This document shows positions 6,087-15,191 of a stretch of 46,169 bases of DNA, one piece after another (positions within the stretch are counted from its first letter, which is position 1; each line of letters begins with the position of its first letter). The stretch spans positions 1 to 46,169 of the forward strand of contig JAPXLV010000014.1 of assembly GCA_033809355.1 (NCBI GenBank). The letters run 5' to 3'. The stretch comes from T3Sed10-213 sp012519365. GTDB taxonomy: Bacteria; Planctomycetota; Phycisphaerae; Sedimentisphaerales; Anaerohalosphaeraceae. The notes below the pieces were generated by a model. The model was not told the DNA's origin. It saw only the letters and a list, made by a program, of their open reading frames with translations, and ran no database searches. The position numbers were made by a program, and so were the translations under genes.

Positions 6087-8459
6087 ATGGCAGCAACACA
6101 CGGCGTGTGGGCGATTGACATCGGCAGCAATGCTCTCAAGGCGATTCGGATGCACGAAGCAGAGGCAGGCCTTGAGGTGATCGGGTTTGATTTCATCGAA
6201 CATCGCAAAATCCTGTCCTCCGGCGAGGTGGACATGGTCGAACGCGACGAGATTGTCGCTGAAACCCTGAGAAAGTTTCTCAGCCAAAACGAGATTGACA
6301 AGAAAGATCAAGTGGGCATCACAATTGCCGGCCAAAATAGTTTTGCCCGTTTTATTAAACTCCCCCCCGTCGAACCCAAAAAGATACCCGAGGTTGTCCA
6401 GTTTGAAGCCGTCCAGCAGATCCCCTTTGACATCAATGAGGTCGAATGGGATTGGCAGTTGATGAGCAATCCCGACAGTCCCGACACGGAAGTGGGAATT
6501 TTTGCCATCAAAAACGAACTCATCGCCGAAGTTCTGGATCACTTTACCCATGAAAATTTGCCCGTCACCTGCGTGCAGATTTCTCCGATGGCCTTGTATA
6601 ACTACGCCTGCTACGATCGCAAAGAAATCGCCGATTCGCCCAATAAGGCGGTGGTGATCATGGATATGGGCGCAGAGAACACCACACTGGTCATTTGTTC
6701 GCGTGACACGGTCTGGCAGCGGAGCATCCGGATCGGCGGAAATACATTTACGCAGGCGATTGCCGATGCGTTTAAGGTGAACTTTCAGAAAGCCGAGAAA
6801 CTCAAACGCATCGCCCCGGTCAGTAAATATATGCGTCAGATTTATACGGCTATGAAGCCGGTTTATACCGATTTAGGCAGCGAAATCCAGCGGAGTCTGG
6901 GCTTTTACAGCAGCAGCTCCCAGGGACGCGACAAGACCTTTGTCCATATGATTGCCATTGGCGGCGGCACCAAACTGCAGGGGCTGGCCAAATATCTTCA
7001 GCAGACGCTGGGGATGCCCGTTATCAAGCCGGATTCATTTGAACGGCTCAAATTGTCGCCGGAGATGTCCAGCGCCAAATTTCATGAATATGTATCAGAT
7101 TTTGCGGTGGTTTACGGCTTGGCAGTTCAGTTGCTCGGCCATGGCAAGATTCAAACCAATCTGCTTCCGCGAAAAATCGCCCGGGCCATGGCATGGACAC
7201 AAAAGGCACGTATTTTGACTGTCGGAACCGGCGTTTTGGTCTTGATGATGCTGCTGGGAGTAGGGCGGGCATTTCGCGAAAAGCAGCTGTATGAAGCGAA
7301 TGCCGCTGTTCGAAGTGAAGTGGCTTCCATTATCAATCAGGTACAGAATGTTAAAAGCCAAGTGGCCCAGGAGGAAGCCCGTAAGGGGCCTCTGCTCGAA
7401 CAAGTGGATAAGTACAAAGCAATGTTCGCTCATCGTGAGGTAGTGCCGAAGTTAAATGAAACCGTTCTTAAATGTTTGCCGAATGCCGACAATACGCCCG
7501 ATCAGGCGGAATTATTCGAGGCCCTGAAAACCGGTGATGTGGACACGGTTATGAGCATTCCTCGTGCCAAACGCAAGGTGATGTTTATCAGCCGGCTGAT
7601 GATCGAACCGGCCGAGGATGTTTCACAAAAGCCATTTCCCCAGCCGGACAGCACCTCGTCGGCTTATCGAATGTCGCGATCCACAGCCCGCAGCAGAGGG
7701 CCGGTCACTCCGCTTCCGATGGAAGGAGAGATGCCGAACGTGCGGATGCGCGGTGTGCCGATGGATATGGGGACGACCCCGGCTGCAGCGGTGACCGAAG
7801 AGGTTGAAAACAAAACCGGCTTTGTGATGCTTATTGAAGGGTTCAGTCCGTACGAGCGTCTGGCCGATTTGCTTGATCCGCCCGGTGTCGGGGATGATCA
7901 AAGTCGGTGGGGCTTTATTACGCGTTTGTATAACCTGAGCCAGTGGCTGCCGGGGATGCCCTTTGAACTGTTCAAAAAAGGCAGCATCGAGCATTTTAAG
8001 GTTGAAACCGGGTGGGTGGATCTGGCTTCCAGTGAGATGCCCCCGGGGGTCGGCGTCTTGAAGGAGATTCAGCGTGTACCGACCGAATTGATGGAACAGA
8101 CCACACGCACGGAGAGAGGCGTGCCTGCCGTCAGACCCCGCGAGATGACGCCAATTATGGGCGGAGCAGGCGGACGCCAACTCGAACGCATTTTCACCGA
8201 GCAGGTGCTGGTTGACCCCATGACGCAGGAGGAAATCAGCAGAACTTACGATATTTATACTCTTGAGGACATCAATCGGAATCCTGAACTGACCGATCGG
8301 GATTTGGGCCGAATTAAACTGACGCCTTTTGGCGAGCCCCAATATATCAATCGCGATCGCTGGTTCCGTATCCAGTTGAAAGTCATCTGGACCGAGGCGC
8401 CCAAGCCGGCTGAAACTTCGCTGGACACAGGTATGGGCGGTATGAACATGGGTTTCTAA
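6087..8459 (+). CDS. pilM: PilM-PilN fusion, type IV pilus/type II secretion assembly protein
   Basis: Residues 1-350 are the actin-like cytoplasmic ATPase PilM: phosphate-1 loop AIDIGSNALKAIR (9-21), phosphate-2 IMDMGAENTTLVI (191-203), adenosine motif AIGGGTKLQGL (290-300) and the 1C region QFEAVQQIPF. PilM is normally about 350 residues and binds the INLLP-type N-terminus of PilN. Here the chain continues into TNLLPRKIA (357-365), a membrane segment (about 375-393, ILTVGTGVLVLMMLLGVG) and a coiled stretch, so a PilN-like start is fused in place. The periplasmic remainder (about 400-790) is unlike standard PilN; it ends Met/Gly-rich (GMGGMNMGF). Start: AGGAG lies nine bases before ATG 6087. 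It opens a three-gene operon (12 bases to the next gene). The PilM part is firm; the PilN part is my inference from the motif, topology and order. Confidence 0.82.
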   Translation: MAATHGVWAIDIGSNALKAIRMHEAEAGLEVIGFDFIEHRKILSSGEVDMVERDEIVAETLRKFLSQNEIDKKDQVGITIAGQNSFARFIKLPPVEPKKIPEVVQFEAVQQIPFDINEVEWDWQLMSNPDSPDTEVGIFAIKNELIAEVLDHFTHENLPVTCVQISPMALYNYACYDRKEIADSPNKAVVIMDMGAENTTLVICSRDTVWQRSIRIGGNTFTQAIADAFKVNFQKAEKLKRIAPVSKYMRQIYTAMKPVYTDLGSEIQRSLGFYSSSSQGRDKTFVHMIAIGGGTKLQGLAKYLQQTLGMPVIKPDSFERLKLSPEMSSAKFHEYVSDFAVVYGLAVQLLGHGKIQTNLLPRKIARAMAWTQKARILTVGTGVLVLMMLLGVGRAFREKQLYEANAAVRSEVASIINQVQNVKSQVAQEEARKGPLLEQVDKYKAMFAHREVVPKLNETVLKCLPNADNTPDQAELFEALKTGDVDTVMSIPRAKRKVMFISRLMIEPAEDVSQKPFPQPDSTSSAYRMSRSTARSRGPVTPLPMEGEMPNVRMRGVPMDMGTTPAAAVTEEVENKTGFVMLIEGFSPYERLADLLDPPGVGDDQSRWGFITRLYNLSQWLPGMPFELFKKGSIEHFKVETGWVDLASSEMPPGVGVLKEIQRVPTELMEQTTRTERGVPAVRPREMTPIMGGAGGRQLERIFTEQVLVDPMTQEEISRTYDIYTLEDINRNPELTDRDLGRIKLTPFGEPQYINRDRWFRIQLKVIWTEAPKPAETSLDTGMGGMNMGF

Positions 8460-8471
8460 TCGGAGAGTACG

Positions 8472-9821
8472 ATGGGTTTTATCAAAGCGTTTTTGAAAAA
8501 ATATTCCGCACTGGTGCCGCCGATCTGCCTGCTGGTGGTGGTGCTGTTGTTGGTGCCCCCGATGCTCTGGCTGGGGGGCAAGGTAAAAGCCGATATGGAA
8601 CAAAGCGCCAAACAGGCTCAGTCAATCCGTACGCTGATGTCGGATGTGCCGCCGCGCAACAAGCCCGAACAGATCAAGGCCTATATGGATCGGCTCGAAA
8701 ACGAAGTTCAGCAGATTGATGCCCTGATCACCCAAAGCAGCCAGCGTGAATTGATCGCCTATGACATTTTTCCTGAACCCAAGGATACATCCTCTCAGAT
8801 TTTCGTCATGTACGGCCGAAATTACATCAATGCCATTGACGGCATACTCAAATCACTGAATGCCCTCGATGCACCCAGCGAAGCCGAGATTCGCGCGGCA
8901 ACGGGGACGACGCGTACCACCTCTGCGACCGGGCGTGGGGTGGAAATGTTCGGATCAACCGCCCGTCGGCAAGAGACGCAGAACCCGATGGTTGATGCAC
9001 TCTGTATTGCCCGTGCTGAAAGTATTTCGGTCTATGCCAAACCCCAGGTGTTTGCGTGGTACGATTTCTGGAAGGAGTTTAAGTTTGAGGGGACCGAGGC
9101 CGCATTGATGGATTGCTGGAACTCTCAAATTGCACTGTGGATATATGACGATGTCGTCAAGAGCATTCAGGCTATGAATCTCGGTTCCGAGAAGGTCTCT
9201 TCTTCGCCGGTTAAACGGTTATTGGGTATCAGTTTTACCGGGCCAGTGATTGTAGAGGACGACCGGCGGGGCGGGATACTCTATGGGGAAATGATGCCGC
9301 GAGGCAGAGGAGGCCTCGGCCAAGTTGCGGCCGGGCGTGATAATCCAAATTATGTAACCGATGCCTTGCCCAGTGTTTTTATCGATACTCCATGGACCGG
9401 GCGAAAGGGGGGCGAAGATTATGACGTCATCCATTTTGCGGTATCGGTCATTATTGATAATCGTTATGTGATGGCGTTTATGCAGGAACTGTGCAGCGAA
9501 AAAGAACACACGTTTTATGAAAATTTTGTGCCGGATCCGAGCGGACGCATGATGCACTCGCGTCATAATCAGATTACCATTTTGCAGGATGCGGTTCATG
9601 CGGTGGATAAAACCAGTCCCGCACACGAGCTTTATCGGTATGGCAATAGTGCCGTCATGCGGCTGGATTTGGTCTGTGAATACATCCTCAGTCGAAAAGG
9701 ATACGATAGTATCAAGCCCAAGCCGATTAAACGCTATTTGGGCCAGATGGAACAACAAACACCGACCGGCGGCGTGGGCGGCGGCATGCCCAGCGATGGG
9801 ATAACACCGAGAGGATTCTAA
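8472..9821 (+). CDS. PilO-like bitopic inner-membrane protein of the pilM operon
   Basis: A 449-residue protein with a short cytoplasmic N-terminus, one membrane segment (about 12-36, LVPPICLLVVVLLLVPPMLWLG), a helical probably coiled region (about 38-90) and a large periplasmic domain. This topology and its place right after a PilM-PilN fusion suit a PilO-like role in the inner-membrane alignment complex of type IV pili or type II secretion. There is no clear PilO sequence motif, so the call rests on context. Segments about 145-170 (TTRTTSATGRG) and the C-terminal tail (GGVGGGMPSDG) are low-complexity. GGAGAG precedes the ATG and the gap to pilM is 12 bases, so translation is probably coupled. 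It could instead be a lineage-specific component with no counterpart in model systems. Confidence 0.55.
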   Translation: MGFIKAFLKKYSALVPPICLLVVVLLLVPPMLWLGGKVKADMEQSAKQAQSIRTLMSDVPPRNKPEQIKAYMDRLENEVQQIDALITQSSQRELIAYDIFPEPKDTSSQIFVMYGRNYINAIDGILKSLNALDAPSEAEIRAATGTTRTTSATGRGVEMFGSTARRQETQNPMVDALCIARAESISVYAKPQVFAWYDFWKEFKFEGTEAALMDCWNSQIALWIYDDVVKSIQAMNLGSEKVSSSPVKRLLGISFTGPVIVEDDRRGGILYGEMMPRGRGGLGQVAAGRDNPNYVTDALPSVFIDTPWTGRKGGEDYDVIHFAVSVIIDNRYVMAFMQELCSEKEHTFYENFVPDPSGRMMHSRHNQITILQDAVHAVDKTSPAHELYRYGNSAVMRLDLVCEYILSRKGYDSIKPKPIKRYLGQMEQQTPTGGVGGGMPSDGITPRGF

Positions 9822-9872
9822 AAAGAACAGGAAATTCCGAATCTTAACAAAGGCGGTAATGGAAAGACCGAT

Positions 9873-11780
9873 ATGAGCAAGAAAAAAAATATACTGGCGG
9901 TTCTTGAAACTCATGTGGACAAAATTATCCTTGGGCCGATTGGACTGATCAGCCTGTATCTGCTGTGGATGTTTCTTATCACTAATCCGTACGCCGTCGA
10001 GGTACAAGGCAAAAAATTCGGCCCCGGACAAATTGACCAATACAATCGCCAGCAGGCTCGAATGATCGAAGAAGCGTTGAACAGGCCCGCTGAACCGATC
10101 GCCTATGATCTGCGGATTACCGCTGAATTTGAAGAATTGTTCCATAATTCGCTGCCGAAGCTGGCCATTGATCTTCCGATTCCTTATCCCGGCGTGGGCG
10201 AAAAAGTCATCGTCGAAGATCGTATTTATCCGGTGCCGGATGTGGTGCCTCCGGCCGATGTCCGATTGGCCTGGGTACGGGGCGCTGCTCATTTGCCGAC
10301 CGAAGAAGTAACGCCGGATATGCCGTATCAGGCGGTGCCGACGGAGTTGGGGGATTTGGATTTTGTCTCGGTCTCGGCCCGCATTGACGTGCAGACGTTG
10401 TATCGGAATTTTCAGCAATCCTTTGTCGGGCCCCGTCTCAATGTGGCGTGGCGTGAACCGGCGTTTGCCAGGCCGGTATTTGCCCGGGTGGAGCTTCAAC
10501 GGCGTCAGGTGCTTGAGGACGGCTCTTGGAGTTCATGGACAACGCTGCCGCGCCCTCGGACCGATGCCTTTCGAAAGCTGATAGAAAGCACCCCTCTGAC
10601 CACCGAAGAAATGGAGTTCGGCGGCGTGATGATGTGGATAAAGCAATACGAAGACCCGCGTGTACAGATTAGTCTATTGCAGCCGCCGCCCTATGATTTT
10701 GCATCATTGGCCATTCCGTGGATGCCTCCGAAATACTTCGATGAAGCACAGGAAATTCTCAAACGTCAGGAGGAGGAACGGCGTCGCCGGCTCCGTGAAG
10801 AGCGGCTTCGTGCACGCAGCGAAAGGGATGATACAGGGTCCCAAACGGTTCGAGGGCGCGATATGCTTCCGCAGGGGGGACGAATGACGGAAATTCCGCA
10901 GCCGGCCCCGACGATTCGCACCACTGCGCAGCGTCGTGAAAGGACATTGGACGATATTCGCAGGGAAATGCAGCAGGACTTTATTGACGAGAAAACTCGT
11001 TTGGATAATTTACGTGATCCATTGCTGATTTGGGCACACGATGACACTGCTCAACCGGGGCAAACCTATCAATACCGAATTCGTTTTGGTGTTTTTAATC
11101 CTATTGCCGGGCGTGATTGGTTTAGTGAGGATCAAAAGCACTACAAAAATCAGGTGGTCTTGTGGAGTGATTTCGGAGAACCTACACCGCAGTTGGTTTC
11201 TATTCCAAAGATGATGCATCTGTTTCCGCTGGACGTCTTTGCCAAAGACGAGGGCGGCGTGAAAGTAGATGTCGCGCGGTATTACCTGGGGCAATGGCGA
11301 ACCAACGAGTTTGACGTTTTTCCCGGCCAGATTATCGGGAAAAAAGTTGAATATACCCCGTCGACCGCCGCGGCTGCAGCGGTCCCCATGGCAATGCCGG
11401 AAATGATGGGTGGCAGAGGCGGCGGCTTTGCCGCTGGTTCTCAGCCGCTGTCGGTTGATTTTTCGACGCCGTATTTGTTTGTGGATGTCAATACTTTGAT
11501 TCAATGGCGAGGCACCTCGCGGCAGGAATTTTATCAGATGCTCTGTTACGGGCCGGAAGAGTCATTGTTGGGCTTCCCCATAGGAACCCGATACTGGTCG
11601 GCCGACATGAGCCGGGAATATCGGGAAATCAAAGACGCCGAGCAAAATGCGATGCCGCTGAATTTAAGCCGCTCGACGATGCCGGGGCAAATGATGCCCC
11701 GGGATGCCGGTCGGATGATGCCGCGCGATGCCGGCAGGATGATGCCCGGCGATATCGATCGGATGATGCCGGGGTCGTAA
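9873..11780 (+). CDS. Third pilM-operon protein, bitopic, Met-rich C-terminal repeats
   Basis: A 635-residue protein with a short basic N-terminus, one membrane segment (about 18-37), a long periplasmic part, a strongly charged coiled-coil of Glu/Arg (about 288-325, KRQEEERRRRLREERLRAR), a beta-rich module (about 385-470, starting WAHDDTAQPGQTYQYRIRF) and a C-terminal tail of near-identical RMMPRDAG octapeptides. By operon position and topology it may take the place of PilP or another periplasmic linker to the secretin, but I recognise no PilP signature and give no function. The gap to the previous gene is 51 bases with GGAAAG before the ATG. It is the last gene of the operon; no prepilin, PilB/PilT ATPase or secretin is present in the window. 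Confidence 0.55.
   Translation: MSKKKNILAVLETHVDKIILGPIGLISLYLLWMFLITNPYAVEVQGKKFGPGQIDQYNRQQARMIEEALNRPAEPIAYDLRITAEFEELFHNSLPKLAIDLPIPYPGVGEKVIVEDRIYPVPDVVPPADVRLAWVRGAAHLPTEEVTPDMPYQAVPTELGDLDFVSVSARIDVQTLYRNFQQSFVGPRLNVAWREPAFARPVFARVELQRRQVLEDGSWSSWTTLPRPRTDAFRKLIESTPLTTEEMEFGGVMMWIKQYEDPRVQISLLQPPPYDFASLAIPWMPPKYFDEAQEILKRQEEERRRRLREERLRARSERDDTGSQTVRGRDMLPQGGRMTEIPQPAPTIRTTAQRRERTLDDIRREMQQDFIDEKTRLDNLRDPLLIWAHDDTAQPGQTYQYRIRFGVFNPIAGRDWFSEDQKHYKNQVVLWSDFGEPTPQLVSIPKMMHLFPLDVFAKDEGGVKVDVARYYLGQWRTNEFDVFPGQIIGKKVEYTPSTAAAAAVPMAMPEMMGGRGGGFAAGSQPLSVDFSTPYLFVDVNTLIQWRGTSRQEFYQMLCYGPEESLLGFPIGTRYWSADMSREYREIKDAEQNAMPLNLSRSTMPGQMMPRDAGRMMPRDAGRMMPGDIDRMMPGS
11691..11777 (+). repeat. 24-bp in-frame tandem repeat (Met-Met-Pro-rich octapeptide)
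   Basis: Three full copies of a 24-bp unit begin ATGATGCC at 11691, 11715 and 11739; a partial fourth at 11763 runs to the stop. They encode MMPRDAGR, MMPRDAGR, MMPGDIDR and MMPGS. The phase is kept, so copy number could vary without breaking the gene. Confidence 0.8.
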
Positions 11781-11808
11781 TCAACGGTTTCCCGCGAAAG
11801 GCGTCTCG

Positions 11809-14346
11809 TTACATTTTGCCCGACCTTAGTTGGCACGGAATGGAGCGTAAACCCAACGGCGTTCGTGTCAGCGGTGCTGGTTCGCGATAGTGTATGAAAA
11901 TGCGTTGCGGCTGGGCGGGCGGAATATCCAAAAAGTTGTCCGATAGCGTTGCTTTTTCCGGTGGCGTAATGGAAACATCACGCAGAAAAACGGGCGATGC
12001 AACTTCGATACATTGACAATGCGGCTCAACCGTGCTGATACGCACATCAAAATCGGCCGTTGGCCAATCAATATATTTGTCCGGCAGATAATAGAAGCGG
12101 TTTTCGGCGATCAGACCGGCGTCAGTTTCCAATTGAAGATGCAGCAGACACCGATTCGGCGCCGCCGGCAGCGCAAGACTTCGCGGCAGAGCGTGCGGCG
12201 ATGATTTGGAAAACGGCCCAATCGAGACAGGATATTCAACACCGTCAAGGTATCGTCCGTAAAAATCCATACAGCGGCAGCTCACTTTGCCTGTTAGCGG
12301 CAACGCCGTATCGTTTACAACAACCACCTTTCCATTTTGCAAATGGCCGTCCAGATAGGCGTTGCGGTCCATTTTCAGAGTGACCAGAACCGGTGCAAAA
12401 AAACGACGAGCATAAAAGTAAAGGGCTTTGGGACAGCCGGCATAATCCACGGCGGAAAACCCCGCAGCTGCTGCGCAGTCATTGGCAGTCCAGAACAGCA
12501 GGCCCCCGTTGATATGATTGTGAGCACGAAGTTGCTCGACACACAGTTTTATCGCACGAGCCTGAGCCAGTTGACTCTGTTCGATCTGGTCCTCAAGGGT
12601 CAACGGCGGACAAAATAAAGCGGCGCTGTAACGCGCTAAGCGGGTGGCACCTTCTTCCTGATAGTTGTGCTTTTCGAGGGCTGCTGAGCCGCTATACAGA
12701 CGATGCGACGGACAGACGCGCTGCAGCGCGTGTGTGCTCGGCAGCGATTGCAGTCCGAACTCATCCAAAAAACGCGGTATTTGGGCAGCCTCAAAAAGGT
12801 AGTCGCTCACAGGGGCGTAATCATTCCAAACCTGCCAACAATGGTGTGTCCCCTCCGTGGGGGCGTTCCTCCTTTTTGACGGCGTCTCAGAGTACGGCGT
12901 CGTGGGGATATAGTCTCTGTCCGGATCCCACTCCAGCAACAGCGTCGGCAGCACGTCATAATAAATCGAACGGCCGTAGAACTTGCGTCCCTGGCCCAAT
13001 CGTCCTGTTTCATGCAGATGGTCAATGCGGCTGTTGCCGCACCACAACGCCAGACAGGCGTAATTGCGGAGCCGTTGTATCACGGCTCGCGCCTCGGCTC
13101 GAACACCGCTGAGAAACCACTCGCGATCCGGATAGTAACCGCTGGCAAACGCAAAGTCCTGCCATACCAGGATGCCCAGTTTGTCGCACAGCTGATAAAA
13201 GATGTCGTCTTCATAATATCCGCCGCCCCACACCCGCAGCATATTGATATGGGCGTCTTTTAACTGGGTCAAAAGCCGAGTGTAATCCTCCGGCGTATGT
13301 GAGCCGGGAAACATCGACAACGGCACCCAGCAGGCGCCTTTGATATAGACGGGCCGGTCGTTGACCTCAAACCGAAAACCGCCGTCCTGAGCATCTTTGC
13401 CGCGAAGGAGCCGAATCGAGCGAACGCCGAAATCATGCCGGCAGCTATCCAAAAGTTCGTTGTCAGCATCGCAGAGGGAAATCTCCAGATGATACAAATG
13501 CTGCACCCCATAGCCGAGCGGCTGCCAGAAAATAGGGCGTTCAAGGCGAAGGATGGCGGTGTTGACATTCTCGTCCGGTTCGAAACGCAACGTCTGTTCC
13601 AGATTGACCCCTGCTCCGCGTACCGTCATTTTTCCTTCAAGTGTCCCGGCCTGCCGAGCGGCGGTTCGCTGGACGGCAACCGCCACACGCACATCGGCAT
13701 AATGCTCATTGCAGTCAATCGTGCGTATATGAACGGAGTCAATTCTGGCCGTATTCCAGGCCTCCAGCCGCACCGGCCGATAGATTCCACAGCCCGGCAA
13801 CGCCGGCCCTAATACCGACCCAAACTGATATTGGGCCTTGCGCAGATAGGAACGCCGCGGATCGCCGTAATGATGTTCGCTCATTGCGCCGTACCGCCGC
13901 AATAAACGATCGGCATACGCGGTTGCCGAAAGAAATTTGACCATCACTGCATTGCGGCCGGTATGAATGCGATCGGCGATTGAAAAGCGGTGGGGGATAA
14001 ACATATTATCCGTCTTGCCAATCAATTTTTCGTTAACCCACAGTTGGGTAACCGTATCCAGTCCTTCAAAGACCAAATCAATTTCATCACACGCGCGAAA
14101 CTCATCGGTCAGCTCAACGTGTTTACGATAGATCCAGTCTCGCTGTGAGACCCAGTCAAAATCTTCGGGATTGGCCTCCAAAGAAAACCGTTCGAAACAC
14201 CCTGCCTCGACCAAATTGAGATAAATAGACGAAGGAATCTGCGCAGGCATCCATCGCCCCTCTTCCAAATCGCGCATCCGTCGTGCTGCGGCGGGGTACT
14301 CCTTAAACTCCCAATGTCCATCTAAATCCAGCGTCTTTTTTTCCAT
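11809..14346 (-). CDS. GH2 beta-mannosidase homologue with altered active site
   Basis: An 845-residue protein with the full GH2 beta-mannosidase architecture: N-terminal sugar-binding jelly roll (LDLDGHWEF, WVNEKLIG, RNAVMVKF), Ig-like domain, TIM barrel (INMLRVWGGGYYEDD, LVWQDFAFASG) and C-terminal sandwich domains. No signal peptide, so cytoplasmic. The nucleophile motif FLDEFGLQS (Glu529) is kept. The acid/base motif, normally CGNNE, reads CGNSR (N438-S439-R440), and the mannose-pocket WDW is replaced by SVL (177-179, FGSVLGP). The codons are clear in the DNA and the frame is intact on both sides. Either this copy has lost classical retaining mannosidase activity or it uses another residue or substrate. 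Start: ATG 14346 or 14352; the ribosome site is weak for both. It is convergent with the pilus operon 28 bases away. Confidence 0.8.
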   Translation of the reverse strand: MEKKTLDLDGHWEFKEYPAAARRMRDLEEGRWMPAQIPSSIYLNLVEAGCFERFSLEANPEDFDWVSQRDWIYRKHVELTDEFRACDEIDLVFEGLDTVTQLWVNEKLIGKTDNMFIPHRFSIADRIHTGRNAVMVKFLSATAYADRLLRRYGAMSEHHYGDPRRSYLRKAQYQFGSVLGPALPGCGIYRPVRLEAWNTARIDSVHIRTIDCNEHYADVRVAVAVQRTAARQAGTLEGKMTVRGAGVNLEQTLRFEPDENVNTAILRLERPIFWQPLGYGVQHLYHLEISLCDADNELLDSCRHDFGVRSIRLLRGKDAQDGGFRFEVNDRPVYIKGACWVPLSMFPGSHTPEDYTRLLTQLKDAHINMLRVWGGGYYEDDIFYQLCDKLGILVWQDFAFASGYYPDREWFLSGVRAEARAVIQRLRNYACLALWCGNSRIDHLHETGRLGQGRKFYGRSIYYDVLPTLLLEWDPDRDYIPTTPYSETPSKRRNAPTEGTHHCWQVWNDYAPVSDYLFEAAQIPRFLDEFGLQSLPSTHALQRVCPSHRLYSGSAALEKHNYQEEGATRLARYSAALFCPPLTLEDQIEQSQLAQARAIKLCVEQLRAHNHINGGLLFWTANDCAAAAGFSAVDYAGCPKALYFYARRFFAPVLVTLKMDRNAYLDGHLQNGKVVVVNDTALPLTGKVSCRCMDFYGRYLDGVEYPVSIGPFSKSSPHALPRSLALPAAPNRCLLHLQLETDAGLIAENRFYYLPDKYIDWPTADFDVRISTVEPHCQCIEVASPVFLRDVSITPPEKATLSDNFLDIPPAQPQRIFIHYREPAPLTRTPLGLRSIPCQLRSGKM

Positions 14347-14413
14347 GCTCATCCATCGTGTCAAGACAGCAAAGAATATGAGCCAGCAGAAGCGATTGGC
14401 CGGACGCCATCGT

Positions 14414-15061
14414 TTACAGCGGGTGTTCCATAAAATCGGCCATCAGGTCCTGGGCATAGTGATGCCACCGCTCTGAACCTTCTCGGACAAAATACTCAAA
14501 CGACTCATCGCAGGCCAATCGGCCCAGGGCCGCCTTACGCTGGTCGGGGTTCTCAATGATTTGAATAACACGCCGGCGTGCCTGTTCGAGCGCGCTGACA
14601 AACTGCCCGTGGGCCTCAGTGATTATGGCCTCCAGTTTATTGCGAAGATGCCCCGCGTAGGCCGGACAGTGGCCGTCGGTGCCGATGGCAATCTGCAAAT
14701 CGCCGCGTTTAACAATCGCCGGCACAAAAAAATCGCACAATTCAGGCTGATCGACCACATTGCACAACGTTTCCAGCTCCTGGCAGTCCGTGAAAATACG
14801 TCGATTCAGTTCCCTGTCGTTGGTTGCCGCAATCACCACCGTGGCCCCGACCAGATACGCCTTCTGATAGGGGCTAAGCACCAGTTCCACATGCGGCAGC
14901 TGAAACGCCACTTCCAGAACAGGCCGAACCTCCTCCGCGATGACGGTAATTCGCGCCCCGGCTTCATGCAGTGATTGCACTTTCCGTGCCGCCACCGGAC
15001 CGGCACCAATCACCACTGCCCGACGTCCCTTCATTTCAAGATATATAGGATATTTTGCCAT
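14414..15061 (-). CDS. Precorrin-2 dehydrogenase / siroheme synthase N-domain protein
   Basis: A 215-residue protein of the CysG N-terminal/Met8p family, which oxidises precorrin-2 to sirohydrochlorin with NAD+ and may insert iron to make siroheme. Visible are YPIYLEMKGRRAVVIGAGPVAARK with the NAD-binding GAGPVAARK (19-27), AATND (78-82), NVVDQPELCDFFVPA with the family's catalytic Asp at 104, and the GDLQIAIGTDGHCPAYAGHLR region. Length is typical of the stand-alone enzyme (no methyltransferase domain). In anaerobes siroheme serves sulfite/nitrite reductases or the alternative heme route; none of those genes is here. The ATG at 15061 has no Shine-Dalgarno but a promoter in leaderless layout directly ahead (15068-15096). 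Confidence 0.87.
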   Translation of the reverse strand: MAKYPIYLEMKGRRAVVIGAGPVAARKVQSLHEAGARITVIAEEVRPVLEVAFQLPHVELVLSPYQKAYLVGATVVIAATNDRELNRRIFTDCQELETLCNVVDQPELCDFFVPAIVKRGDLQIAIGTDGHCPAYAGHLRNKLEAIITEAHGQFVSALEQARRRVIQIIENPDQRKAALGRLACDESFEYFVREGSERWHHYAQDLMADFMEHPL

Positions 15062-15067
15062 AGTTAT

Positions 15068-15096
15068 AGTCTATCACATCCAAGGCTAAATGGCAA
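15068..15096 (-). promoter_or_regulatory. Promoter of the precorrin-2 dehydrogenase gene, leaderless layout
   Basis: On the minus strand TTGCCA (15096-15091), a 17-base spacer, TAGACT (15073-15068), six bases, then the ATG at 15061. The predicted transcription start coincides with the start codon. An overlapping alternative -10 (TATAAC) would also leave almost no leader. Confidence 0.5.
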
Positions 15097-15159
15097 TGAT
15101 ATTATCTGTGTCATCGAAAATGGCTGCTGCCGAGCAATTCAGCATTTCCTGTCTTTCTC

Positions 15160-15191
15160 AAAAAGCCTTGGCCAATGCGGCGGCTACGGCT
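15160..15191 (-). terminator. Rho-independent terminator of the marR-ablA-ablB unit
   Basis: On the minus strand the arms at 15191-15182 and 15173-15164 pair in 8 of 10 positions around an 8-base loop, followed by five Ts (A5 at 15160-15164). The stem begins at the ablB stop codon itself. It separates the ablB unit from the precorrin-2 dehydrogenase gene. Confidence 0.6.

Noticed and set aside
7623..8603. 326-codon minus-strand frame opposite pilM
   Set aside because: Shadow frame; composition rich in His, Gln and Arg and no start signal.
9219..10499. 426-codon minus-strand frame opposite the pilM operon
   Set aside because: Lies fully antisense to two well-supported genes, has no ribosome site and low-complexity His/Arg/Ile-rich composition typical of a shadow frame.
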